Shown piece by piece: positions 1 through 5,394 of a stretch of 5,394 bases of DNA. Source of the stretch: Aquifex aeolicus. Its GTDB lineage: Bacteria > Aquificota > Aquificia > Aquificales > Aquificaceae. The first letter of the stretch is position 1; each line of letters starts with the position of its first letter. The DNA is taken from contig DQTK01000011.1 in NCBI GenBank assembly GCA_015662815.1, positions 1 to 5,394 on the forward strand, read 5' to 3'. The notes beneath the pieces were generated by a model. It was not told the origin of the DNA. It saw nothing but the letters and a program-made list of their open reading frames with translations, and did no database searches. The position numbers and the translations under genes were made by a program.

Positions 1-1412
1 TTGCTAAATACATAGCTCTTCTGGGAACAGGACTTACTTTTTTAGTTTCGGTAATAGCACTCACTTGGTTTGACTTTTCAAAAACTGATGTAGTCCAGTT
101 TTACGAGGAATACACAATTCTTAAAGAATTAGGGGTAAAACTTTCTCTGGGTGCGGATGGGCTTTCCCTGCTTATGTATATGCTTACTACTCTGATATCT
201 CTTGTAGCGGTTATATGGTCTATAGGGGATGAAAAAATAAAAACTCGCTTGAAGGAGTATTACATAGCTTTTCTGCTCACAGAGTCCTTTGTTATCGGAG
301 TTTTTACAGCCTTTGATTTAATAGTTTTTTACGTATTCTACGAGCTTACTCTTTTGCCGATGCTATTTGTTATCGGTATATGGGGTTATAAACTCAGACT
401 ATATTCGGCCTACAAATTCTTTGTATACATCTTTATTTCATCTCTTTTCCTACTGTTGGGTATAGCCTCATTATCGGTTTTCCATTTTAAGGAGAAGGGG
501 AATTTCACATTCAATTACTTTGACCTTTTGAGCTTAAACATTCCCAACGGTTTTGAAATTTTCCTATTTTTACTCTTCTTTATAGCCTTTGCGGTAAAGA
601 CTCCAATAGTTCCCTTCCATACGTGGCTCCCCGATGCACACGGTGAGGCTCCTACGGCTGGTTCTGTTGTTCTGGCTGCAATATTGCTTAAAATGAGCAC
701 TTACGCTTTGGTTAGGTTCAATATAGGGCTATTTCCAGAAGCAGCTACGACCCTAGCTCCTTATTTGGTAGCTCTGGGTATTTATTCCATAGTAATGGCT
801 TCGTGGATGACCATATCCCAGACGAATATAAAAAGGTTCGTTGCTTATTCTTCGGTATCCCATATGGGTTTTGTAGTCACGGCTATGTTCCTTTTAACTA
901 TGGAAGGCTTAAGGGCTTCTGTAATAGAGATGTTTGCCCACGGTCTTACAAGTGCAGGACTTTTTATGGTTGCTGGATTTGTATACAATCGTCTCCACAC
1001 CTTTAACTTTTCGAGTTTAAGGGGTGCCATTAAGTTTATGCCTCTTTTTGCAACAATTACTGCAGCTATATCTTTTGCAGCTATGGGATTACCCGGCGGT
1101 TCCTCTTTCTGGGGTAAGTTTCTTACAGTTGTAGCTGCAAGAGAGCATTCAACTTCGCTGGCTTTCATAGTAATAGCTGTAGCTTTCTTCAGCGGTGCTT
1201 ATGTGCTTTACTTTATGAAAACTCTATATTTGGATGTCAGGGAAGAAGGTATTCTAATACACTTTAGGGATGTAAACGGATATGCCCTCGTGGCATTCCT
1301 GATGATAGTTATTCCCGTTATTCTGGTGGGATTTGTTCCGTTCATCTTCTTTGTATTCTATGAAGGTGTAATTGAACATCTATTGAAATATATCCTCAAA
1401 CTGCCTTTTTGA
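1..1412 (+). CDS. nuoM: NADH-quinone oxidoreductase subunit M, 5' end outside window
   Basis: Antiporter-like proton-channel subunit of the complex I (NDH-1) membrane arm. The frame is open from position 3 and has no stop before 1410-1412. The visible 469 residues probably lack only the first transmembrane helix, because the segment GVKLSLGADGLSLL (residues 44-57) normally lies about 70-80 residues into NuoM. The ATG at 174 is therefore internal, not the start. Family landmarks are visible: FYELTLLPM with the TM5 glutamate (Glu114), AVKTPIVPFHTWLPDAH with the TM7 lysine (Lys199), LLKMSTYALVRF with the TM8 lysine (Lys230), and SSVSHMGF. Almost everything is hydrophobic helix. Oddity: the TM12 motif reads GGSSFWGKF, with Lys372 where NuoM proteins usually carry glutamate (E. 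coli Glu407). NuoL and NuoN normally have lysine there, but the other motifs and the gene order favour NuoM. nuoN follows after 12 nt. Confidence 0.95.
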   Translation, partial: AKYIALLGTGLTFLVSVIALTWFDFSKTDVVQFYEEYTILKELGVKLSLGADGLSLLMYMLTTLISLVAVIWSIGDEKIKTRLKEYYIAFLLTESFVIGVFTAFDLIVFYVFYELTLLPMLFVIGIWGYKLRLYSAYKFFVYIFISSLFLLLGIASLSVFHFKEKGNFTFNYFDLLSLNIPNGFEIFLFLLFFIAFAVKTPIVPFHTWLPDAHGEAPTAGSVVLAAILLKMSTYALVRFNIGLFPEAATTLAPYLVALGIYSIVMASWMTISQTNIKRFVAYSSVSHMGFVVTAMFLLTMEGLRASVIEMFAHGLTSAGLFMVAGFVYNRLHTFNFSSLRGAIKFMPLFATITAAISFAAMGLPGGSSFWGKFLTVVAAREHSTSLAFIVIAVAFFSGAYVLYFMKTLYLDVREEGILIHFRDVNGYALVAFLMIVIPVILVGFVPFIFFVFYEGVIEHLLKYILKLPF

Positions 1413-1420
1413 GGGGAGTG
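1413..1420 (+). promoter_or_regulatory. Shine-Dalgarno site of nuoN
   Basis: GGGGAGTG lies directly after the nuoM stop (TGA 1410-1412). Its GGAG core ends 6 nt before the nuoN ATG at 1425, a normal ribosome-binding distance. It supports that start and suggests that nuoN translation is coupled to nuoM termination. Confidence 0.7.
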
Positions 1421-1424
1421 AACG

Positions 1425-2891
1425 ATGGATTTAAGGACATTGATAGGAACCATAGAGATACCCGACTTAAAAAAGTTTCTACCGGAGTTAATTTTGCTCG
1501 GCTTAGCTTTCCTACTCTTTACCCTTGACCTTATTCTTAAAAAGAGAGATAAAAGGTTAGTTCTACCTTTAGTAAGCTATTTGGGTTACTTTGCGGTTCT
1601 CTTATCCCTACTCATTCCTTGGAGATATTCGGGTGATACTTTTTATGGAAACTTTACTAACGACCCCTTGGCTGTTACCATAAAAATTTTTGCGGTATTA
1701 ATTACCTTAGCCATCCTACCTCTTGTTAATAACTACTACAGTTCTAAAAAGTCTTTCTACGGGGAACTTTTCTATATTCTTGCTTTCACATTGCTCGGAG
1801 TATTCATTCTCTCCTCTTCCTATAACTTGATAATTCTATATGTATCTTTGGAATTGGTTTCCGTAGGTTTTTACATACTCACTGCTCTCCTTAAAGGCTC
1901 TACTGAGTCAAAAGAAGGTGCTTTTAAGTATTTAATCTTAGGTGGTCTTTCCATAGCTCTCGCATCCTACGGTGCTGCATTTATGTACATTTATGCCGGA
2001 AGTATCGATTTGAGGGAAATATTGACTTATCACGATAAGGATATCCATTATCTTATCCTGGGACTCGTTTTCTTCCTTATAGGTCTTGCGGTAAAAATAG
2101 GAGCCGTTCCGTTCCACTATTGGTTGCCGGATGCATATCAAGGAGCTCCTACACCCATTACAGCACTTATGGCTTCGGTTGGAAAGCTTGCCTTCTTCAT
2201 ACCCATTGTAAGGGTAGTCCCTTTGGTTGAGGGAAAATTTGTTCTGGTTTGGACCATTACAGTCGGATTGATAGCAGCTCTCACAATGCTCTACGGTAAT
2301 TTTGTAGCCCTTGTACAGAGGAATGTAAAGAGACTTCTTGCGTATTCTTCTATTGCCCACTCAGGATACATACTTGCTGCAACGGCTGTTTCCAAAGTAA
2401 TAGGAATGGAAGCGGTAATTTATTTTCTTGTAGCCTATGCCATAATGTCTGCAGGTTCTTTCCTGATTCTCTCTCTTCTTGAGAGAAATCCGGAATGGCA
2501 AAATAGATTGGAAGAGTTTGCCGGTCTTAGGCTCAATATGCCTTATGTAGCCTTCGCATTCTTTATTTACTTGGTTGCTCTTTTAGGTATTCCTCCGACT
2601 GTAGGTTTTGTAGGAAAGGCATTGGTATTTATGGCTTTATCTTTTGATAAATTGTGGTGGCTTGCTTTCATAATGATTCTTTCTACAGCAATATCTACAG
2701 GTTATTACATACGTCTTGTAGTGCTTATATACATGCAGGAAAGGGAAAAGGATATGAGGGTAGAGAGTGTAAACCTGGAAGAGAAATTCTCACTAACTAT
2801 TCTAGTAGTAGCAAGTGTGCTCTTAGGGGCATTACCTTCATTGATTTGGTTCCTTATTAAAGCTTCTGCTGAAAATTTATTTACGGGGTGA
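1425..2891 (+). CDS. nuoN: NADH-quinone oxidoreductase subunit N
   Basis: Second antiporter-like proton-translocating subunit of the complex I membrane arm, next to NuoM in the assembled complex. It has 488 residues, the normal length, and is built of about 14 hydrophobic helices. The expected charged residues are present: Glu143 in SLELVSVGFY (TM5), Lys224 in AVKIGAVPFHYWLPDAYQG (TM7), Lys254 in SVGKLAFF (TM8), and Lys398 in PPTVGFVGKALVF (TM12). These correspond to E. coli Glu133, Lys217, Lys247 and Lys395. The DAYQGAPTP signature separates NuoN from NuoM and NuoL, which have DAHGEAP or DAMEGPTP-type motifs. The ATG at 1425 is supported by a good Shine-Dalgarno site and follows nuoM by 12 nt. 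The TGA stop (2889-2891) is embedded in the likely ribosome-binding site of nuoA. Nothing looks truncated. Confidence 0.96.
   Translation: MDLRTLIGTIEIPDLKKFLPELILLGLAFLLFTLDLILKKRDKRLVLPLVSYLGYFAVLLSLLIPWRYSGDTFYGNFTNDPLAVTIKIFAVLITLAILPLVNNYYSSKKSFYGELFYILAFTLLGVFILSSSYNLIILYVSLELVSVGFYILTALLKGSTESKEGAFKYLILGGLSIALASYGAAFMYIYAGSIDLREILTYHDKDIHYLILGLVFFLIGLAVKIGAVPFHYWLPDAYQGAPTPITALMASVGKLAFFIPIVRVVPLVEGKFVLVWTITVGLIAALTMLYGNFVALVQRNVKRLLAYSSIAHSGYILAATAVSKVIGMEAVIYFLVAYAIMSAGSFLILSLLERNPEWQNRLEEFAGLRLNMPYVAFAFFIYLVALLGIPPTVGFVGKALVFMALSFDKLWWLAFIMILSTAISTGYYIRLVVLIYMQEREKDMRVESVNLEEKFSLTILVVASVLLGALPSLIWFLIKASAENLFTG
2885..2891 (+). promoter_or_regulatory. Shine-Dalgarno site that decides the nuoA start
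   Basis: GGGGTGA contains the nuoN stop codon and lies 5 nt before the ATG at 2897. The alternative GTG at 2888 falls inside this motif and is preceded by an A/T stretch without any purine-rich site, so ATG 2897 is preferred. Having the stop inside the ribosome-binding site implies coupling of nuoN and nuoA translation. Confidence 0.55.
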
Positions 2892-2896
2892 AGGTG

Positions 2897-3268
2897 ATGG
2901 AGTACTTCTGGATTTTAGTATTTACCGCAATTCTCATAGTACTTGGTCTTGTAATGATTTCTTTAAATGCTCTGCTCGGTCCAAGGGATCCTCAGATATA
3001 TGAGGACTATCCTTATGAATGTGGAGTTCCCTTATATGACAAAGATGCTCAAACGACCTTTCACCAAGGTTATTACCTTCTCGGTTTATTACTTCTGCTG
3101 TTTGATATAGAAGCCGCTTTCCTATTTCCCTGGACTGTTGTATACAGATACCTTGGAGTTTTCGGTTTTATAGAGATGTTTATATTCATTTTTATCCTCA
3201 CCTATGGGCTACTTTACGCATGGGTCAAAGGTGCTTTAGATTGGCAATTTGAAATTGAAGAAATTTAG
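2897..3268 (+). CDS. nuoA: NADH-quinone oxidoreductase subunit A
   Basis: Small membrane subunit of complex I (homologue of mitochondrial ND3), at the junction of the membrane arm and the quinone-reducing peripheral arm. From ATG 2897 it is 123 residues, normal for the family; a GTG at 2888 would add three residues. There are three hydrophobic segments (about residues 3-27, 59-79 and 86-109). The loop after the first carries YECGVPL with the conserved Cys42. The second contains FDIEAAFLFPW with the conserved acidic pair Asp70 and Glu72. The C-terminus is acidic. In most bacteria nuoA opens the nuoA-N operon and precedes nuoB. Here it closes a nuoM-nuoN-nuoA run, so the complex I genes of this genome are rearranged or split. 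Its last codons overlap the start of the patatin-like gene in another frame. Confidence 0.93.
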   Translation: MEYFWILVFTAILIVLGLVMISLNALLGPRDPQIYEDYPYECGVPLYDKDAQTTFHQGYYLLGLLLLLFDIEAAFLFPWTVVYRYLGVFGFIEMFIFIFILTYGLLYAWVKGALDWQFEIEEI

Positions 3269-4016
3269 CGAAGTTAACTTAGTACTTTCGGGCGGTGCTG
3301 CCAAGGGAATAGCACATATAGGGGTATTGAAAGCTTTAGAAGAAATAGGAGTAAAAGTTAAAAGAATAAGTGGGGCAAGTGCTGGAGCTATAGTGTCAAC
3401 CTTTTATTCCGCAGGATACAGTCCAGATGAGATGCTATCTCTTTTAAAGGAAATAAACTGGTTCAAGCTGTTCCGCTTTAAAGCTCCAATATACGGGCTT
3501 ATAGGTTGGGATAAAGCTTATAAATTTTTGGAGAGTAAACTCGGAGACTTAAAAATTGAAGAGCTTCAAATTCCCGCTTACATTTGTGCTACAGACCTGT
3601 ATACCGGAAGACCTATTTACTTTAATCAAGGAGAGTTAATCCCGATACTTTTAGGGAGTTGTTCTATTCCCGGAATATTTCAACCTGTAAAGTATAAGGA
3701 CTTTTTACTTGTGGATGGGGGAATTGTTAATAATCTTCCTGTCGAACCTTTTCAGAATACGCAAGAACCTACAATTTGCGTGGATGTACTTCCCATTTCC
3801 GAAGATAGAAATATAAAAAACGTAGTTCATATACTCCTCAGGAGTTTCTTTTTAGCGGTACGTTCAAGTTCAGAAAAGAGGAAAGAATTCTGCAACCTCG
3901 TAATCGTTCCAGATTTGAGGGAGTTTTCTTCCTTTGACGTTAAAAAAGCCCAGCGGATTGTACAAAGGGGTTACGAGAAAACATTAGAGACATTTAATTG
4001 GTTCGAACTTTTATAA
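3249..4016 (+). CDS. Patatin-like phospholipase (RssA/NTE-type)
   Basis: Predicted serine acyl hydrolase of the patatin family; members cleave acyl chains from phospholipids or related lipids. The natural substrate cannot be read from the sequence. From TTG 3249 the protein has 255 residues, consistent with a bare patatin domain. It shows the oxyanion-hole motif GGAAKG (residues 15-20, a variant of GGGxKG) in LVLSGGAAKGIAHIGVLKAL, the nucleophile elbow SGASAGA with Ser44, and the catalytic aspartate in LLVDGGIVNNLP (Asp156 of DGG). Both members of the Ser-Asp dyad are present, so it is probably active. No signal peptide or clear transmembrane helix is seen, so it is probably cytoplasmic or peripheral to the membrane. 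The start is uncertain: TTG 3249 and TTG 3255 lack a good ribosome-binding site, and ATT 3240 sits 6 nt after AAAGGTG. All candidates overlap nuoA, which implies coupled translation. The 3' end overlaps the convergent aldolase gene by 23 nt. Confidence 0.88.
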   Translation: MKLKKFSEVNLVLSGGAAKGIAHIGVLKALEEIGVKVKRISGASAGAIVSTFYSAGYSPDEMLSLLKEINWFKLFRFKAPIYGLIGWDKAYKFLESKLGDLKIEELQIPAYICATDLYTGRPIYFNQGELIPILLGSCSIPGIFQPVKYKDFLLVDGGIVNNLPVEPFQNTQEPTICVDVLPISEDRNIKNVVHILLRSFFLAVRSSSEKRKEFCNLVIVPDLREFSSFDVKKAQRIVQRGYEKTLETFNWFELL

Positions 4017-4935
4017 AGTGAGCTTTCCCTTGACTTTTATAGAGTTTTATTCTTCTCTTTACTACTTTTTTAACTTCATCCATAGCGGGTTTGAAGAGTT
4101 TCCTCGGGTCTACGTTTTTCTTTTCTTCCGCCAATAGTTTTCTCAGAGTTGCGATAAAAGCTAATCTTAAATCCGTATCCGTATTTACCTTATTTATTCC
4201 CAAGTCCACTGCTTTTTTCACATCTTCTTCGGGCACACCTGTTGCACCCGTGATTTCTCCTCCGTATTTATTTATATCTTCAACGTATTCAGAATACACA
4301 CCGCTTGCTCCGTGAAGAACCAAAGCTATACCGGTGAGCTCCTTGACCTTTTTAAGTCTCTCAAAATCCAGCATAGGTTTTCCTTTGAATTTGAAAGCAC
4401 CGTGAGCTGTTCCTATAGCGGGAGCTAAAGCATCAACACCTGTTTTATCAACGAATTCCTTGGCTTCTTCTGGGTTTATTAAAACCTTCTCTCGTGATAT
4501 TACGCCATCTTCTATGCCTTCTAACTTCCCGAGTTCCGCTTCAACGGCAATTCCAAGAGGTGCACAGATGGAAACCACCTCTTTCGTAATCTTCAGGTTT
4601 TCTCCAAAAGGTTTGTCAGAATAATCTATCATCACAGAAGTATAACCATATCTTATGGCAAGGAGAATACTCTCCAAATTCTTACCGTGGTCAAGATGAA
4701 GAGCAAAGGGTATAGAGTATTTGTCCTTAACTGCGTGGACCATACCAGCTAAATACTCAATTCCCGCATACTTTAAGGCACTTTCTGTTGTTTGAATGAA
4801 AACAGGAGCTTCTTCTTCTTCAGCGGCTTCAAGAATTGCTTTTAGAAACTCCATGTTGTTAAAGTTAAAAGCTCCTATTGCAAAATTGTGTTCGTTTGCA
4901 ATTTCCAGCAGTATCTTACCACTGACTAGAGGCAT
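3994..4935 (-). CDS. fba: Class II fructose-1,6-bisphosphate aldolase
   Basis: Zinc-dependent TIM-barrel aldolase that interconverts fructose-1,6-bisphosphate with dihydroxyacetone phosphate and glyceraldehyde-3-phosphate in the cytoplasm. In an autotroph it would mainly serve gluconeogenesis. The 313 residues are slightly longer than Thermus-type homologues of about 305. Visible motifs in order: GAFNFNN (21-27); LHLDHG-type segment ALHLDHG, with catalytic Asp82 and zinc ligand His83; MIDYS (102-106); EAELGKLEG with Glu134; AIGTAHGAF with zinc ligand His178; VLHGASG with zinc ligand His208; and NTDTDLR (251-257), which binds substrate phosphate. This pattern fits the class IIB/tagatose-type branch, and FBP rather than tagatose-1,6-bisphosphate is the likelier substrate given the Thermus-like sequence. 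The ATG at 4935-4933 (MPLVSGK) is the family start, yet no Shine-Dalgarno site precedes it. The last seven residues, FIKVRTN, lie in the overlap with the patatin gene and look like an added tail. Confidence 0.94.
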   Translation of the reverse strand: MPLVSGKILLEIANEHNFAIGAFNFNNMEFLKAILEAAEEEEAPVFIQTTESALKYAGIEYLAGMVHAVKDKYSIPFALHLDHGKNLESILLAIRYGYTSVMIDYSDKPFGENLKITKEVVSICAPLGIAVEAELGKLEGIEDGVISREKVLINPEEAKEFVDKTGVDALAPAIGTAHGAFKFKGKPMLDFERLKKVKELTGIALVLHGASGVYSEYVEDINKYGGEITGATGVPEEDVKKAVDLGINKVNTDTDLRLAFIATLRKLLAEEKKNVDPRKLFKPAMDEVKKVVKRRIKLYKSQGKAHFIKVRTN

Positions 4936-4981
4936 ACTTAATAAAAAAATTTTAAAAAATTTTAAAGTTAAATTAGAACTT
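4936..4981. promoter_or_regulatory. Divergent fba/ispG control region
   Basis: This 46-nt gap between the divergent ATG codons of fba and ispG contains only four G/C bases. It must hold, or lie next to, promoters for both genes, so promoter elements probably extend into the coding regions. TA-rich -10-like strings occur close to each start (TTATTA a few bases before the fba ATG on the minus strand, TTAAAT about 8 nt before the ispG ATG), but no clear -35/-10 pair with normal spacing was found. Neither start has a visible Shine-Dalgarno site. Confidence 0.5.
4944..4963. repeat. Tandem A6T4 repeat (two 10-nt units)
   Basis: AAAAAATTTT occurs twice head to tail (4944-4953 and 4954-4963), followed by a degenerate A/T-rich continuation. 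The 10-nt period is close to one helical turn, an arrangement known to give intrinsically curved DNA when A-tracts are in phase. It sits in the middle of the divergent control region. A structural or UP-element-like role is inference. Confidence 0.75.
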
Positions 4982-5394
4982 ATGATTAATAGACGGAAAA
5001 CCAGGCAGATACAGTTGGGAAGTGTAAAGATAGGTGGAGACTCACCTATAGTAGTTCAGTCAATGACTTCTACTAAAACCCGCGATGTTGAAGCTACTTT
5101 AGAGCAGATAGACAGATTGTATAAAGCCGGTTGTGAGGTTGTAAGAGTAGCGGTTCCCCACAAGGAGGATGTGGAAGCTCTTGAGGAAATAGTAAAAAAA
5201 AGTCCCCTACCTATAATAGCGGATATACATTTTGCTCCTTCCTATGCTTTTCTTTCCATGGAAAAAGGTGCACAAGGTATAAGGATAAATCCCGGAAATA
5301 TTGGAAAAGAGGAAATAGTAAAGGAAATAGTAGAAGAGGCAAGGATAAAGGGTGTTGCAATAAGAATAGGGGTAAATTCAGGCTCGTTGGAAAA
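4982..5394 (+). CDS. ispG: 4-hydroxy-3-methylbut-2-en-1-yl diphosphate synthase (IspG/GcpE), 3' end outside window
   Basis: Iron-sulfur enzyme of the MEP isoprenoid pathway that reductively opens 2-C-methyl-erythritol-2,4-cyclodiphosphate to HMBPP in the cytoplasm. The first 137 residues are visible before the window ends; the full protein is usually about 350-400. The visible part is the start of the N-terminal TIM-barrel domain. Conserved signatures are RRKTRQI (4-10), VQSMTSTKTRD (25-35), GCEVVRVAVPHKED (50-63), ADIHFAPSYA (80-89), RINPGNIG (101-108) and RIGVNSGSLE (128-137). The C-terminal domain with the [4Fe-4S] cysteines lies beyond the edge, so cluster ligation cannot be checked. ATG 4982 gives the typical short leader before RRKTR, and no earlier start fits. 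The gene is divergent from fba and lacks an obvious Shine-Dalgarno site. Confidence 0.95.
   Translation, partial: MINRRKTRQIQLGSVKIGGDSPIVVQSMTSTKTRDVEATLEQIDRLYKAGCEVVRVAVPHKEDVEALEEIVKKSPLPIIADIHFAPSYAFLSMEKGAQGIRINPGNIGKEEIVKEIVEEARIKGVAIRIGVNSGSLE

Noticed and set aside
174..176. ATG 174 as the start of nuoM
   Set aside because: The same frame is open to the window edge, and the upstream residues carry conserved NuoM sequence (GVKLSLGADGLSLL). The gene therefore begins before the window.
845..1168. Open frame on the minus strand inside nuoM (107 codons)
   Set aside because: It lies entirely antisense to a well-conserved nuoM segment, shows no family motif and has no sign of its own regulation. 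The same applies to the smaller frames at 515-700 (minus) and 803-1006 (plus).
1938..2360. 140-codon minus-strand open frame inside nuoN
   Set aside because: It is antisense to the most conserved nuoN region (TM6-TM9 motifs), its translation is Cys/Asn/Ser-rich and low in structure, and it matches no known protein type. A plus-strand frame at 2654-2860 inside nuoN is likewise a shadow.
2888..2890. GTG start for nuoA overlapping the nuoN stop
   Set aside because: No ribosome-binding site precedes it, and it falls within the GGGGTGA motif that is well placed for ATG 2897. It remains possible and would add only three residues.
4007..4019. Small inverted repeat ACTTT-TAT-AAAGT near the patatin and aldolase stops, as a possible terminator
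   Set aside because: A five-pair, A/T-rich stem with a 3-nt loop and no following T-run is too weak, especially for a thermophile. It is better seen as chance in AT-rich DNA.
4091..4315. 74-codon plus-strand open frame inside the aldolase gene
   Set aside because: It is antisense to conserved aldolase sequence including NTDTDLR, and its Ser/Phe-rich translation is typical of the complement of a Lys/Glu-rich gene.
5194..5201. Run of eight A in ispG as a slippage site
   Set aside because: The frame continues without interruption through the conserved ADIHF motif, so there is no frameshift. The run just encodes lysines (V-K-K), and nothing suggests programmed slippage.

Overview
The window looks like the chromosome of a thermophilic, hydrogen- or sulfur-oxidising bacterium of the Aquificaceae (Aquifex-like). 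This is inferred from moderately AT-rich DNA, heavy use of AGA/AGG/ATA codons, Lys/Glu-rich soluble proteins, very tight gene packing, and an IspG N-terminus and a Thermus-type class II aldolase that fit this group. The species cannot be fixed from the sequence alone.

Layout. Five genes point right, one points left, and almost no bases are non-coding. Positions 1-1412 hold the 3' part of nuoM, 1425-2891 nuoN, and 2897-3268 nuoA. All three are membrane-arm subunits of respiratory complex I (NDH-1), with gaps of 12 and 5 nt between them. A patatin-like phospholipase gene (about 3249-4016) starts inside the end of nuoA and is probably the last gene of this operon. A class II fructose-bisphosphate aldolase gene (4935-3994, minus strand) converges on the patatin gene and overlaps its 3' end by 23 nt. 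A 46-nt, extremely AT-rich gap (4936-4981) then separates the aldolase start from the divergent start of ispG (4982 to the window edge). IspG is a MEP-pathway isoprenoid enzyme, and only its first 137 residues are visible.

How the genes relate. NuoM and NuoN are antiporter-like proton-translocating subunits. NuoA lies at the junction of the membrane arm and the quinone site. Their products assemble into one complex even though nuoA is at the far end of the usual order. The patatin-like protein could act on membrane lipids, but its link to complex I is only genomic. The aldolase (glycolysis/gluconeogenesis) and IspG (isoprenoid precursors, including those for quinones) share one short divergent control region.

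No RNA gene, mobile element, CRISPR array or convincing terminator was found, and no wholly new system is evident. The points most worth a second look are a lysine in NuoM where the family usually has a glutamate, the nuoM-nuoN-nuoA-patatin arrangement, the aldolase tail encoded in the convergent overlap, and a tandem A6T4 repeat in a divergent promoter region whose two genes lack evident Shine-Dalgarno sites.
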